A DNA stretch of 44,950 nucleotides from the NCBI RefSeq assembly GCF_001509475.1, contig NZ_LLZG01000393.1, positions 1 through 44,950 on the forward strand, given 5' to 3'. The stretch is from Streptomyces regalis (GTDB taxonomy: Bacteria; Actinomycetota; Actinomycetes; Streptomycetales; Streptomycetaceae). The notes beneath the pieces were generated by a model. The model was not told the DNA's origin, searched no databases, and saw only the letters and a program-made list of their open reading frames with translations. The translations under genes were made by a program, and so were the position numbers. Below are positions 7,402 through 14,331 of this stretch, one piece after another (position 1 is the first letter of the stretch; each line of letters begins with the position of its first letter).

Positions 7402-8547
7402 TCAGGACAGGTTGTTGATCTTGCTGCGGACCTTGTCCACGATGGTGGCGGGGAGCGTCGCGTAGCCCTGGAAACTCAGGTCCTCCTGGCCCTTCGCGCT
7501 GGCGATGTACGTAAGGAATGCCTTGGTGGCGGGCCACGTCGCCGACTTGTTGCCCTTGTCGCAGACGATCTCGTACGTGACCAGGTCGATCGGGTAGGCA
7601 CCCGGCGTCTTGGTCGCGTAGTCGAGCTTGAGCACGAGGTCGTCACCGGTGCCGGCGATTTTGGAATCGGCGATCGCCTTGGAGGCGGTGAGGACACTGG
7701 GGTCGACCGGAGCGGGAGCGCCGGTGGCGATCGAGACCGTGGGAAGGTTGCGGGCGATCGCATACGACAGCTCGACGTAGCCGATCGCACCCGTGGCTTT
7801 CTTCACCCGTTCGACGAGGCCCGAGGAACCCTTGGCGGACTGGCCGCCCTTGGCCATCCACTCCTTGCTGTGCCCGTACGGCCAGGCACTCGGTGCGGCG
7901 GCGCTCAGGTAGGAGGTGAAGTTGTCCGTCGTGCCGGAGGAATCGGAGCGGTGTGATGCCTGGATCGGCGTCGACGGCAGATTGGTTCCGGCGTTGAGCT
8001 TCGCGATCGCCGGATCGTTCCACTTCGTGATCTGCGAGTCGAAGACCTTGGCGAGTGTGGGGGCGTCCAGGATCAGCTTGCTGACCCCGGGCAGGTTGTA
8101 GGCGATTGCGATCGGGCCGCCGAGCATCGGCAGGTGGACGGCCCGACCGCCTTTGATGCAGACGCTCTTGGACTGGGCGATCTGGGCGGCGCTCAGTGCG
8201 GAGTCGGAACCCGCGAAGGCGGTTCTACCCTTCAGGAAATCGGTCTGGCCGGCACCGGAGCCGTTGCCTTCGTAGCTGATCCGGGTACCGGGGCAGGCCC
8301 GCATGTAGTTCTTGATCCAGAACTGCATCGCGAATTCCTGCGCAGTCGAGCCGGAAGCCGACAGCGTGGCCGCCTTGCCGCACTTGACACCGTCGGCACC
8401 TGTGGTGGCGGGCGAGGCGGCCGTAGGCGATCTGCCGGAGGGCCGGGAGCTGTCGTTCGAGCCGCAGGCCGTCACGACCAGGGCGCCGGAGACAACCGCC
8501 GAGCCGACCGCCAGAGTGCGCAGCCCGCTCGTCCGCTGAAACATCAC
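7402..8547 (-). CDS. pstS: Phosphate ABC transporter substrate-binding lipoprotein PstS (381 aa)
   Basis: This is the extracellular, lipid-anchored phosphate receptor feeding the PstCAB importer. The N-terminus has a signal peptide ending in the lipobox VTAC, then a Ser/Pro/Thr-rich linker. The mature part shows ASGSTAQEFAMQFW, YEGNGSGAG and SHRSDSSGTTDNF, the Ser/Arg/Asp phosphate-binding loops, plus GAIGYVELSYA. GGAAGGAG lies 8 nt before the GTG at 8547; an ATG directly follows and is an alternative. No pstC, pstA or pstB is found downstream, which is unusual because pstS normally heads a pstSCAB operon. A possible PHO box lies upstream. Confidence 0.92.
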   Translation of the reverse strand: MMFQRTSGLRTLAVGSAVVSGALVVTACGSNDSSRPSGRSPTAASPATTGADGVKCGKAATLSASGSTAQEFAMQFWIKNYMRACPGTRISYEGNGSGAGQTDFLKGRTAFAGSDSALSAAQIAQSKSVCIKGGRAVHLPMLGGPIAIAYNLPGVSKLILDAPTLAKVFDSQITKWNDPAIAKLNAGTNLPSTPIQASHRSDSSGTTDNFTSYLSAAAPSAWPYGHSKEWMAKGGQSAKGSSGLVERVKKATGAIGYVELSYAIARNLPTVSIATGAPAPVDPSVLTASKAIADSKIAGTGDDLVLKLDYATKTPGAYPIDLVTYEIVCDKGNKSATWPATKAFLTYIASAKGQEDLSFQGYATLPATIVDKVRSKINNLS

Positions 8548-8650
8548 TCTTCGGGCTCCTTCCTGCAGACCGCCGGGGTCGGCGCAGTAGAGGGGTGTGG
8601 TGCCGCGTGATCCCTGCGGCGTACATCTGACCAGCGATGCCTGCGCATAG

Positions 8651-8661
8651 GCCAGATGACC
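8651..8661 (-). promoter_or_regulatory. Possible PHO-box half of the pstS promoter
   Basis: Read toward pstS, the sequence GGTCATCTGGC resembles the 11-nt PHO-box unit bound by PhoP in Streptomyces (G[G/T]TCAYYYR[G/C]G). A second, weaker GGTCA occurs about 29 nt nearer the gene, not at the ideal 11-nt period. An unusually AT-rich stretch (about 8697-8745) lies just beyond and may hold the promoters of pstS and of the divergent gene at 8947. The match is incomplete. Confidence 0.35.
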
Positions 8662-8946
8662 GCGGATCGGGTAGTGGTCAAGGCCCCCACCCTTCAGTAA
8701 CTATATGTAATGGAACAGCTACTTTTCGTAATATTGTCTTCGGTTTCGAGAGGTTGCGCCACCCGCCACCCAGATCGCCTAACCTCGCACGCCCTCCTGA
8801 AGAAGGCGGCCTGGACTTGGCGATCGACCACGACCCCGACGCCGGGTAGGGCCAGCCCGAAGACCGTTTCGGGGGATAGCCCCCGGTGATCTCGGACCCG
8901 AATGACGGTGAGATCTCTTCATCGCTCTTTCCCGAGGAGATCTCTG

Positions 8947-9819
8947 ATGAATTCAGCAAGGCTGCCACTGCCGAAGAGGGCGGGACGACGAGGCATGCTC
9001 GCCGCCGCCACAGCCGTGCTCACCACGTTTGTCATCGCGGCGGCCGCCGTGGTGCACAAGGAGACGCGGCAGCAGCCGCGTGCCGCCGCGGGGCCTGTGT
9101 GGACCGGGGCGTGGGGCACAGCCATGCAGAGGCCCGTCGAGGGCGGCGAGGACCAGGCGCCCAACTGGTCAGGCCAGGGCTTCGCCGACCAGTCCATACG
9201 CCAAGTGGTCCGCGTCGCCGCCGGCGGATCCACGTTGAGGATCCGGCTGTCCAACACGTACGGCGCCACGTCCCTGCGGATCACCGCCGCGGCCGTCGGC
9301 CGGTCCGCCGGCGACGCCCAGGTCTGGCCAGGCACAGCCCGCAAGCTCACATTCGGCGGTAGCCAGGGCACCACCATCGCCCCCGGGCGGGACATCAGCG
9401 ATGCTGAGGCACTGAGCACCTCCCCGCTGGAGAAGCCATCACTGCCCACCAAGAAGCTCTGGGACGCCTTTCGTCAATTACCTACGCCGGGGAGATCACT
9501 CCCGGAAGAACTCGACGCCGCTTGGCAGGAGGTGTTCGCCCTCCTGCCAGCAGTGCGCACAACCGGTCCCATCGTCATGATCGAAGGACCGCGCGGCATC
9601 GCAGACCTGGCCGAGGCCATCGTGGAACTTGCGACCACAGCCACACACAGCGCCCGGTCGTATTCCTTGATCTACGCCAAGCGCGCGTACGACGATCCAG
9701 CGCTTGGCGAGCGCTCGCGACGGGTGACGACGGCTGCCTCGGAACTCAAAGAGAAGCTCTCAGCCTTCGCCGAGGAGGCGCGAAACGCCCTGGACGCTCC
9801 GGATGGCACCCACTCATAA
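8947..9819 (+). CDS. Chimeric ORF: secreted SGNH-hydrolase N-terminus joined to an unrelated C-terminus (290 aa)
   Basis: ATG 8947 has GAGGAG at proper spacing. Residues 1-40 form a signal peptide (basic KRAGRRG, then AAATAVLTTFVIAAAAVV). Residues 55-160 match the N-terminal beta-domain of Streptomyces SGNH/GDSL hydrolases (VWTGAWGTAMQRPVEGG, STLRIRLSNTYGATSLRIT, ARKLTFGGS). After SPLEK (about 9435) homology ends before the SGNH catalytic domain, and a different sequence follows (LWDAFRQLPTPGRSLPEEL, PIVMIEGPRGIADLAEAI, then a charged helical tail). The tail holds a TTA codon at 9478-9480, rare in Streptomyces and dependent on the bldA tRNA. It is probably a recombination product rather than an evolved fusion, and an esterase role is unlikely. 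Confidence 0.7.
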   Translation: MNSARLPLPKRAGRRGMLAAATAVLTTFVIAAAAVVHKETRQQPRAAAGPVWTGAWGTAMQRPVEGGEDQAPNWSGQGFADQSIRQVVRVAAGGSTLRIRLSNTYGATSLRITAAAVGRSAGDAQVWPGTARKLTFGGSQGTTIAPGRDISDAEALSTSPLEKPSLPTKKLWDAFRQLPTPGRSLPEELDAAWQEVFALLPAVRTTGPIVMIEGPRGIADLAEAIVELATTATHSARSYSLIYAKRAYDDPALGERSRRVTTAASELKEKLSAFAEEARNALDAPDGTHS

Positions 9820-9883
9820 GATCCGCCGCGTGTCTTCCCTCACACAGCGCGGGCCCCAAGTGACTCAGTCACAAGGGAGTTGA

Positions 9884-9915
9884 TTCGCCCACAGGACAGG
9901 GCAAGACTGGGCGAA
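9884..9915. terminator. Inverted repeat between convergent genes
   Basis: TTCGCCCA (9884-9891) and TGGGCGAA (9908-9915) are perfectly complementary around a 16-nt loop. The repeat sits between the chimeric ORF and the convergent gene ending at 9989, a suitable place for a bidirectional terminator. The rest of 9820-9988 shows nothing coding. Confidence 0.35.
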
Positions 9916-9988
9916 CGTCTGCCTGCGGGGCCGAACAGAGCTGCTGCCCGGAGGCGGACCTCCCGAGCGGCGGGGCTGGCGCTCACGT

Positions 9989-10426
9989 TCATCGCCGCCC
10001 AGTCAGCGGCACGGATTCCGCGACTGCTTGAGGGAATCGGGCACTCAAGCCACCTGACCGGAACGCGTGCAGGCCAGTCCCCGCGCGACGGCGCGCCATG
10101 GAGAAGGCCCCTTCACGCGTGACCCGCTCCGGGCCGTCGAAGAACAACGGCCCGCTCGTCAGATCACCAATCAACCGGCCCAGCAGTGACGCCGTCAGTT
10201 CACTCATCGGGACCCACTCCGGCGTGTCCGGTCTCACCGGCTCCCACATGTGCACCTGCCGGCCCGGGAGGTCCACATCCTCGATCTGCGCCCGCAGCCA
10301 ATCCGCCACGCGTGCCTCACCGTCCCACAGCGCCGACCACAGCGCACGGTGAGCCAACAAGATCCCCTCGTCGGCGACCAACTCCTCGAACCGCTCCCGG
10401 CTCACCCGCTCAACTTCGACCACCAT
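9989..10426 (-). CDS. Hypothetical protein (145 aa) overlapping the integrase end
   Basis: ATG 10426 (MVVEVERVSRERFEELVADE) is preceded by GGGGAG and lies inside the last codons of the integrase gene, which stops at 10410, so translation is probably coupled. The protein is soluble, acidic and Trp-rich in its middle (LWSALWDGEARVADWLRAQI, HMWEPVRPDTPEWVPMSEL), with a Gly/Phe stretch (TSGPLFFDGPERVTREG). I do not recognise a domain. The last 35 residues become Arg/Gly-rich and may be non-native read-through. An ATG at 10489 would give a longer form. Confidence 0.5.
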   Translation of the reverse strand: MVVEVERVSRERFEELVADEGILLAHRALWSALWDGEARVADWLRAQIEDVDLPGRQVHMWEPVRPDTPEWVPMSELTASLLGRLIGDLTSGPLFFDGPERVTREGAFSMARRRAGTGLHAFRSGGLSARFPQAVAESVPLTGRR

Positions 10427-11549
10427 GCCCCGACTCCCCACTGTCGAGATCGCCTGATCCAGTTCCCAACAACGTGCTGGCCTCTTCATGCCGCGTCCGG
10501 TTCGGGCGGCTGGTCGAGGCGCTCAACAGCCCATCAATTCGCTGGTTGTTGATCGACTGCCGGTCATAGAGACACTCGGCGTACCGGCTCAGCAGGACCT
10601 CGACACTGTTCCCCGCCCGCTGGGCGACCTCGGCCGGATCGGCGCCCGCGCACAGCCAGGTGGACAGCGCCGAGTGCCGCAGGTCATACGGGCGCTTCGC
10701 GAGCGGGGTGCTGGTGAGGGCGGGAGGCAGGGCGAGGTCGCGGGCTTCGTGCCAGACGCGGTGGTAGGTGGCGTAGGTGAGGATGCGGCCGCTTTCGCTG
10801 AAGAAGAGCCGGCCGTCGTCGGCGGTCCCGAAAGTGGCGACGTGCTCGCGCCACAGGGCCACCAAGTAGGGAGGGAGCGGCACCACCCTGGTGTCGCCGG
10901 GCGGCCGGTTCTTCAGCCCGCGGTCATCGTGGTACTCGCCGGTGTCGGTCCACCGTCTGCCTGCCTGCGGACGGGTGCGGTGCACGATCAGGCGCCCCCA
11001 ACCGGTCCTGGGCAGACGGCAGTCCGGCAGCGCCGCCGCAACCGCCTCCTCCGGGCGCAGACCCGCGTAGTACATGCCGGCGAAGAACCCGACCAGCCGG
11101 CGACCGCGGGCCCGCCGGTAGCCGCCCACGTACGAGACTGCACTCAGCAGATCCCGAGCCTGGTACGGATTGACCACCACCCGCGGATCCACCACGTTGG
11201 CCGGCTTGGGCACCCCCCAGCGAATCTTCGCCAGCGGATGACTGCCCAACTCACCCCGCTCCACGGCGTAGTGGAGGGCGTGCACCAGCACCTTGCGCTT
11301 ACGGCGCATCGTCTCCACCGCCGCCTCCCCGCCATCGAGCTTGCGGCGCAGCGACTCCAGCACATCACGCGCCAGGACCGGATCGTGCAGGTCGACCAGC
11401 GGCCGGGACGCCTTCGCCACCCACTGCAGCACCAGCCGGTCCTCCGCCCCCATCGCCTCCTGCCCCGCCCCGGGCAGGACAAAGGCCCAGTGCCGCAGGG
11501 CACGGCGCAGGATCTCCCCCTTCGGACGGCCCGGCACATCCGACAGCAT
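10410..11549 (-). CDS. Tyrosine recombinase/integrase, N-terminus abnormal (379 aa from ATG)
   Basis: This is a phage-type integrase of the kind found on actinomycete integrative conjugative elements. A core-binding domain (about 30-110, KRKVLVHALHYAVERGELG) precedes the catalytic domain: the first Arg in YYAGLRPEEAVAAAL, then RPYDLRHSALSTWL, AQRAGNSVEVLLSRYAECLY. The last of these supplies the nucleophilic Tyr. The usual His of the AGHS motif is Asn (AGNS), and box II begins with Tyr (YDLRH), as seen in related integrases. Conserved sequence (SWYAFAIKYAQAHWPGRAAK) extends at least 35 codons upstream of the ATG in the same frame but without a start codon. The N-terminal domain therefore appears frameshifted or lost. 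Confidence 0.85.
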   Translation of the reverse strand: MLSDVPGRPKGEILRRALRHWAFVLPGAGQEAMGAEDRLVLQWVAKASRPLVDLHDPVLARDVLESLRRKLDGGEAAVETMRRKRKVLVHALHYAVERGELGSHPLAKIRWGVPKPANVVDPRVVVNPYQARDLLSAVSYVGGYRRARGRRLVGFFAGMYYAGLRPEEAVAAALPDCRLPRTGWGRLIVHRTRPQAGRRWTDTGEYHDDRGLKNRPPGDTRVVPLPPYLVALWREHVATFGTADDGRLFFSESGRILTYATYHRVWHEARDLALPPALTSTPLAKRPYDLRHSALSTWLCAGADPAEVAQRAGNSVEVLLSRYAECLYDRQSINNQRIDGLLSASTSRPNRTRHEEASTLLGTGSGDLDSGESGHGGRS

Positions 11550-11653
11550 CGCCAGAGTGACGGCGGTCAGCGCCTCGCTGACCTCATCCCGGGTCTTGGC
11601 CGCCCGACCGGGCCAGTGCGCTTGCGCGTACTTGATCGCGAAGGCATACCAGC

Positions 11654-11869
11654 TCAGCCTCGACGGGCCCCGGGAACCCGCGCCGGGTCCGCCCCCTGGG
11701 ACAGGCCCACGCGAATGGCCCGCACCAGCTCTGCGCCGAACTCGCCAGCCAGATCCGCGACCGCGCTTCCGCCATCCTGGCGCCCCTCACCATACGACCC
11801 CACCGGGAACGGGTCCGTCGGCTGTCCGGGTTCCAGTGCAGCACCGTCGTGATGCCCGTTTGAGTCCAT
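11654..11869 (-). CDS. 71-aa ORF, possibly the detached integrase N-terminus
   Basis: ATG 11869 has a textbook GGAGG 5 nt upstream. The product begins acidic (MDSNGHHDGAALEPG) and ends in an amphipathic segment (GEFGAELVRAIRVGLSQGAD). It stops at 11654, eight bases before the integrase frame resumes with conserved sequence. The ending loosely resembles the F-x-AEL-V segment that precedes the core-binding domain in this integrase family. It may thus be the original 5' end of int separated by a frameshift. Alternatively it is an independent small gene, for example an excisionase partner, but it has no clear DNA-binding motif. Confidence 0.45.
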   Translation of the reverse strand: MDSNGHHDGAALEPGQPTDPFPVGSYGEGRQDGGSAVADLAGEFGAELVRAIRVGLSQGADPARVPGARRG

Positions 11870-12129
11870 GCCCGCCTCCGTCTGATCGGCGGGGCATGAC
11901 TGCCCGGCTCATCCACTCGAACATCCCCCGGCAAGAGGGCACTCGGGCACCGCCTCGTTGACGAGTGCGGATTGTCGGAAGTTCTACGAGGCTTCCGTCG
12001 CCGTTGGTCATACCTGGTCCTGTGTGACCGGTTGTGCACGCTGGCACCCCATGCGCACTTGTATGCGCCCCAATGCGCCGAACTACCGTTCCCGGCCGGC
12101 CGGAGCGCGCGGACACCGCAGGGGGACGC

Positions 12130-12651
12130 ATGGCAAGAACCGCACGACAGACCCTCAAGGAACTCAGCCTCCAGACGAGCATCCACGTCCGTTCGACAGC
12201 GGACCTGGTCGAGCACACGGGGAAAGCGGCGGCGGCCATCGACGCACAACGGCGCGAGAAGGGCCAGGAGACGGGGCGCAGGAAACCCGACCTGCAGCCC
12301 GTTGCCCGGACCGAGTGCGGCCGGACCATCGAGATGACGCCGTGGCAGGTACTACATGCCGTAGCGGGGGCTACGCGCTGGCCGGCCAGGGAATGGCACG
12401 CGGGCTCGCCGAACACTGGCAGAGCCTTTCGCTGGTCTCTTCCAAGACAACGGCCCAGGACAGGGCCGGCTCGGTGCATCGCCCCGCCTCAACTGCAGTC
12501 ACTCAGCGTGTCTCGGGCAGCGGTGATCCCCCTTATCACCGCTGCCCGGCGCGCCACGCCCCCTGGGGAGAATCTGGGGAGGATCCGCGTTTCTGGGGAG
12601 CGCGTGGGGAGGATCGAGCGCATAACACGGCACGTCCGTGAAAGTCGCTGA
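12130..12651 (+). CDS. Hypothetical protein within the integrase island
   Basis: ATG 12130 follows AGGGGGA at good spacing. The first 70 residues look coding and helical (MARTARQTLKELSLQTSIH, LVEHTGKAAAAIDAQRREKG). Beyond about residue 95 the frame becomes Arg/Pro-rich and crosses the hairpin at 12515-12549 and the iterons at 12565-12610, which suggests that the natural gene was truncated and that the tail is read-through. No function is recognised. It may be a remnant of an element-borne gene. The stretch 11870-12129 holds nothing I can assign. Confidence 0.35.
   Translation: MARTARQTLKELSLQTSIHVRSTADLVEHTGKAAAAIDAQRREKGQETGRRKPDLQPVARTECGRTIEMTPWQVLHAVAGATRWPAREWHAGSPNTGRAFRWSLPRQRPRTGPARCIAPPQLQSLSVSRAAVIPLITAARRATPPGENLGRIRVSGERVGRIERITRHVRESR
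12515..12549. terminator. Strong 14-bp hairpin
   Basis: CGGGCAGCGGTGAT (12515-12528) and ATCACCGCTGCCCG (12536-12549) are perfectly complementary around a 7-nt loop. This is the strongest stem in the integrase island. It could be an intrinsic terminator or a recombination-site structure. No T-tract follows on either strand. Confidence 0.55.
12565..12610. repeat. Four TGGGGAG iterons
   Basis: TGGGGAG occurs at 12565-12571, 12576-12582, 12595-12601 and 12604-12610, with start spacings of 11, 19 and 9 nt. Similar short repeats near integrase genes act as arm-type binding sites, which suggests an attachment-site or excisionase-binding region. They lie on the 5' side of int rather than the more usual 3' side. 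Function is inferred from context only. Confidence 0.5.
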
Positions 12652-12657
12652 AAGACT

Positions 12658-12705
12658 CATCGCCGCAGGTCAGCCACCGGTACAGCCGCATCACCGCAGG
12701 TCAGC
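12658..12705. repeat. 17-bp direct repeat pair
   Basis: CATCGCCGCAGGTCAGC (12658-12674) and CATCACCGCAGGTCAGC (12689-12705) differ at one base and are spaced 31 bp start to start, close to three helical turns. They end 17 bp before the stop of the truncated HipA-like fragment, so they lie at the right border of the integrase island. They may be integrase-binding repeats or a duplicated border sequence. Confidence 0.5.
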
Positions 12706-12721
12706 TCCCCTGGGTGGACGA

Positions 12722-12826
12722 CTACAGGACGTACGTCCCGAAGTCGTCGGCCTCGACGAGCCCCGGCAGTGAGCCGCCCTCACGCAGGGGCGTGATGAAG
12801 CGGGTCGCGATGACTTCCTTGAGCAT
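12722..12826 (-). pseudogene. HipA-like kinase N-terminal fragment
   Basis: ATG 12826 opens MLKEVIATRFITPLREGG, then LPGLVEADDFGTYVL and a stop at 12722. This matches the first 34 residues of a Streptomyces HipA-like protein family of roughly 250 residues, which normally continues with KFTGAGQG and a nucleotide-binding core. Everything after the first strands is gone. The break coincides with the right edge of the repeats at 12658-12705, so the gene was probably cut by arrival or loss of the neighbouring element. The stretch 12827-13046 shows no gene. Confidence 0.6.
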
Positions 12827-13046
12827 CGCCCCAGGTTACTGGCGCGGGGCGGGAGCACGGGACGGCCCGGGCGGGCGACGGTGCGATTGCGCCGACAGCA
12901 CATCGACAGCCCTGGACAGGGAACCGACAGCTCCGCTTTACCCACCTCCGCGCCGGACCGAGTCAGGATTTCGACATCGTCTGAACAGCCGGTCCCGAAG
13001 GGCCGTACCTCTCGCCAGATCAGGAATCCGCGGAAGGAACGTCAGC

Positions 13047-13535
13047 ATGACCAGCGAATCAGTTCAGCCGGTGTCGGGCCCGAGTCGCCGTACCGTCGTG
13101 GCGGCGGTAGGCGCGGCGGGGTTCGCCGCTGCGCTGACCGCGTGCGGGTCGGACGACGGCACGTCCGGATCCTCCACCCAACAGGGCGCCGCCGGCGGTG
13201 GTGCGAGCACCGAAGCGGGTGGCTCGTCCAGCGAGGCCGGTGCCGGCGGTGCGGCGCTCGCGAAGACCAGCGACATCCCTCAGGGCAGCGGCAAGGTCTT
13301 CAGCGACGAGAAGGTGGTGGTGTCACAGCCGACGGCGGGCGACTACAAGGCGTTCTCGACGATCTGCACCCATCAGAAATGTCCGATGACGGACCTGCAG
13401 GGCGACACGATCACCTGCGCCTGCCACAAGAGCCAGTTCTCCGTCCTCGACGGCAGCGTGAAGAAGGGGCCCGCCACCCAGCCGCTGGAGGCCAAGGAGA
13501 TCAGCGTGGCAGGCGACTCGATCACGCTCGCCTGA
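13047..13535 (+). CDS. Rieske (2Fe-2S) domain lipoprotein (162 aa)
   Basis: ATG 13047 follows GGAAGGAA. A twin-arginine signal (SRRTVVAAVGAAGFAAALTA) ends in a lipobox Cys at residue 33, so the protein is exported folded with its cluster and anchored outside the membrane. A Gly/Ser/Ala linker of about 40 residues leads to the Rieske fold. CTHQKC (about 112-117) and CACHKSQF (about 130-137) give the Cys-X-His and Cys-X2-His ligands for the cluster. It probably acts as a stand-alone electron-transfer protein; no oxygenase or bc1 genes are nearby. Its 3' end overlaps the convergent gene by 14 bp. Confidence 0.9.
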   Translation: MTSESVQPVSGPSRRTVVAAVGAAGFAAALTACGSDDGTSGSSTQQGAAGGGASTEAGGSSSEAGAGGAALAKTSDIPQGSGKVFSDEKVVVSQPTAGDYKAFSTICTHQKCPMTDLQGDTITCACHKSQFSVLDGSVKKGPATQPLEAKEISVAGDSITLA

Positions 13536-14172
13536 CCCGGCGTGGACGCTTGAGGCCGCCCAGTACCTCGTCCGTGGTCGCGACCGTGGCGACCAATGCG
13601 AGGGTGTGGCGGATCATCGCGGGGGTGTAGTCCGAGGGCACCCCTGCGATGGCGTCCCGCGGCACGACCACGACGTAGCCCCGGTTCACTGCGTCGAAGA
13701 CGGCGTTGGGGATCGCCACGTTGGCAGAGACGCCGGTGACGATCAGCGTGCGGCAGCCGAGGTTGCGCAACAGGGCGTCGACGTCGGTGCCCTGGATCGG
13801 GGACAGGCCGTGCAGCCGTCGTACGACGAAGTCCTCCTCGGCCACCTCGATCGGCTCCGCCACGCGTACGGCACTCGTGCCGGACAGCTGCTGGACGGGG
13901 AGCCGTTCGGCGGCGCGGAAGAGGCGGGCGTTGCGGTTCGCGCCACGGCCGTCCGGGCGGCGTTCGGCGATCGCGTGGATCACCTGGACGCCGCTGTCGT
14001 GGGCGGCCGCGACCAGCCGGGCGACGTTGACGAGGGCTCCCGAGGAACGGGCCTCCTTGGCGAGTTCGGGCAGCGCGCTGTCCGGTCCGACGACGCCCTG
14101 CTGGCACTCGACGGTGAGCAGGACGGTGGTCGCGGGGTCGAGGAGTGCGCTGAGTTCGGCGTACGACGGCAT
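13522..14172 (-). CDS. Isochorismatase-fold (cysteine hydrolase family) protein, catalytic Cys not evident (216 aa)
   Basis: Start ATG 14172 follows AGGGGGA. The fold is seen in VLLTVECQQGVVG near the N-terminus, VNVARLVAAAHDSGVQVIHA, and CRTLIVTGVSANVAIPNAV followed by FDAVNRGYVVVVPRDA. In active isochorismatase-like hydrolases the N-terminal strand ends in Asp and the G-V loop supplies a Cys nucleophile. Here the first is Glu (VEC) and the second position reads SANVAIP with no Cys. It may be non-catalytic or use a different chemistry. It is convergent with the Rieske gene and divergent from the PPOX-type gene at 14332, with an operator-like dyad between. Confidence 0.85.
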   Translation of the reverse strand: MPSYAELSALLDPATTVLLTVECQQGVVGPDSALPELAKEARSSGALVNVARLVAAAHDSGVQVIHAIAERRPDGRGANRNARLFRAAERLPVQQLSGTSAVRVAEPIEVAEEDFVVRRLHGLSPIQGTDVDALLRNLGCRTLIVTGVSANVAIPNAVFDAVNRGYVVVVPRDAIAGVPSDYTPAMIRHTLALVATVATTDEVLGGLKRPRRVRRA

Positions 14173-14277
14173 GGGTCCCCCTGTGCCCGACGGCGGCGTG
14201 GGCGGCGAGCGTAGCCACCTTCGGGTGAGGACGGAACCACCATTGCGTGTGGACGGAAGACGACCCATCCTTTTCTG

Positions 14278-14313
14278 ACGTGATGTCAGAGGATCTCTCC
14301 TCTGACACGACGT
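14278..14313. promoter_or_regulatory. 36-bp dyad between divergent genes
   Basis: The left arm ACGTGATGTCAGAGGA (14278-14293) and right arm TCCTCTGACACGACGT (14298-14313) match at 14 of 16 positions around TCTC. The inner 9 bp (GTCAGAGGA) are perfect. The dyad sits 18 bp before the start at 14332 and about 105 bp before the divergent start at 14172. It is well placed to be an operator for both genes, and could also fold in RNA. The binding regulator is unknown. Confidence 0.5.
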
Positions 14314-14331
14314 GAGAGAAGAGGGGGCCGC

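Noticed and set aside
8697..8745. AT-rich patch considered as a foreign insertion
   Set aside because: Short and located exactly between divergent genes, so a promoter region is the simpler explanation.
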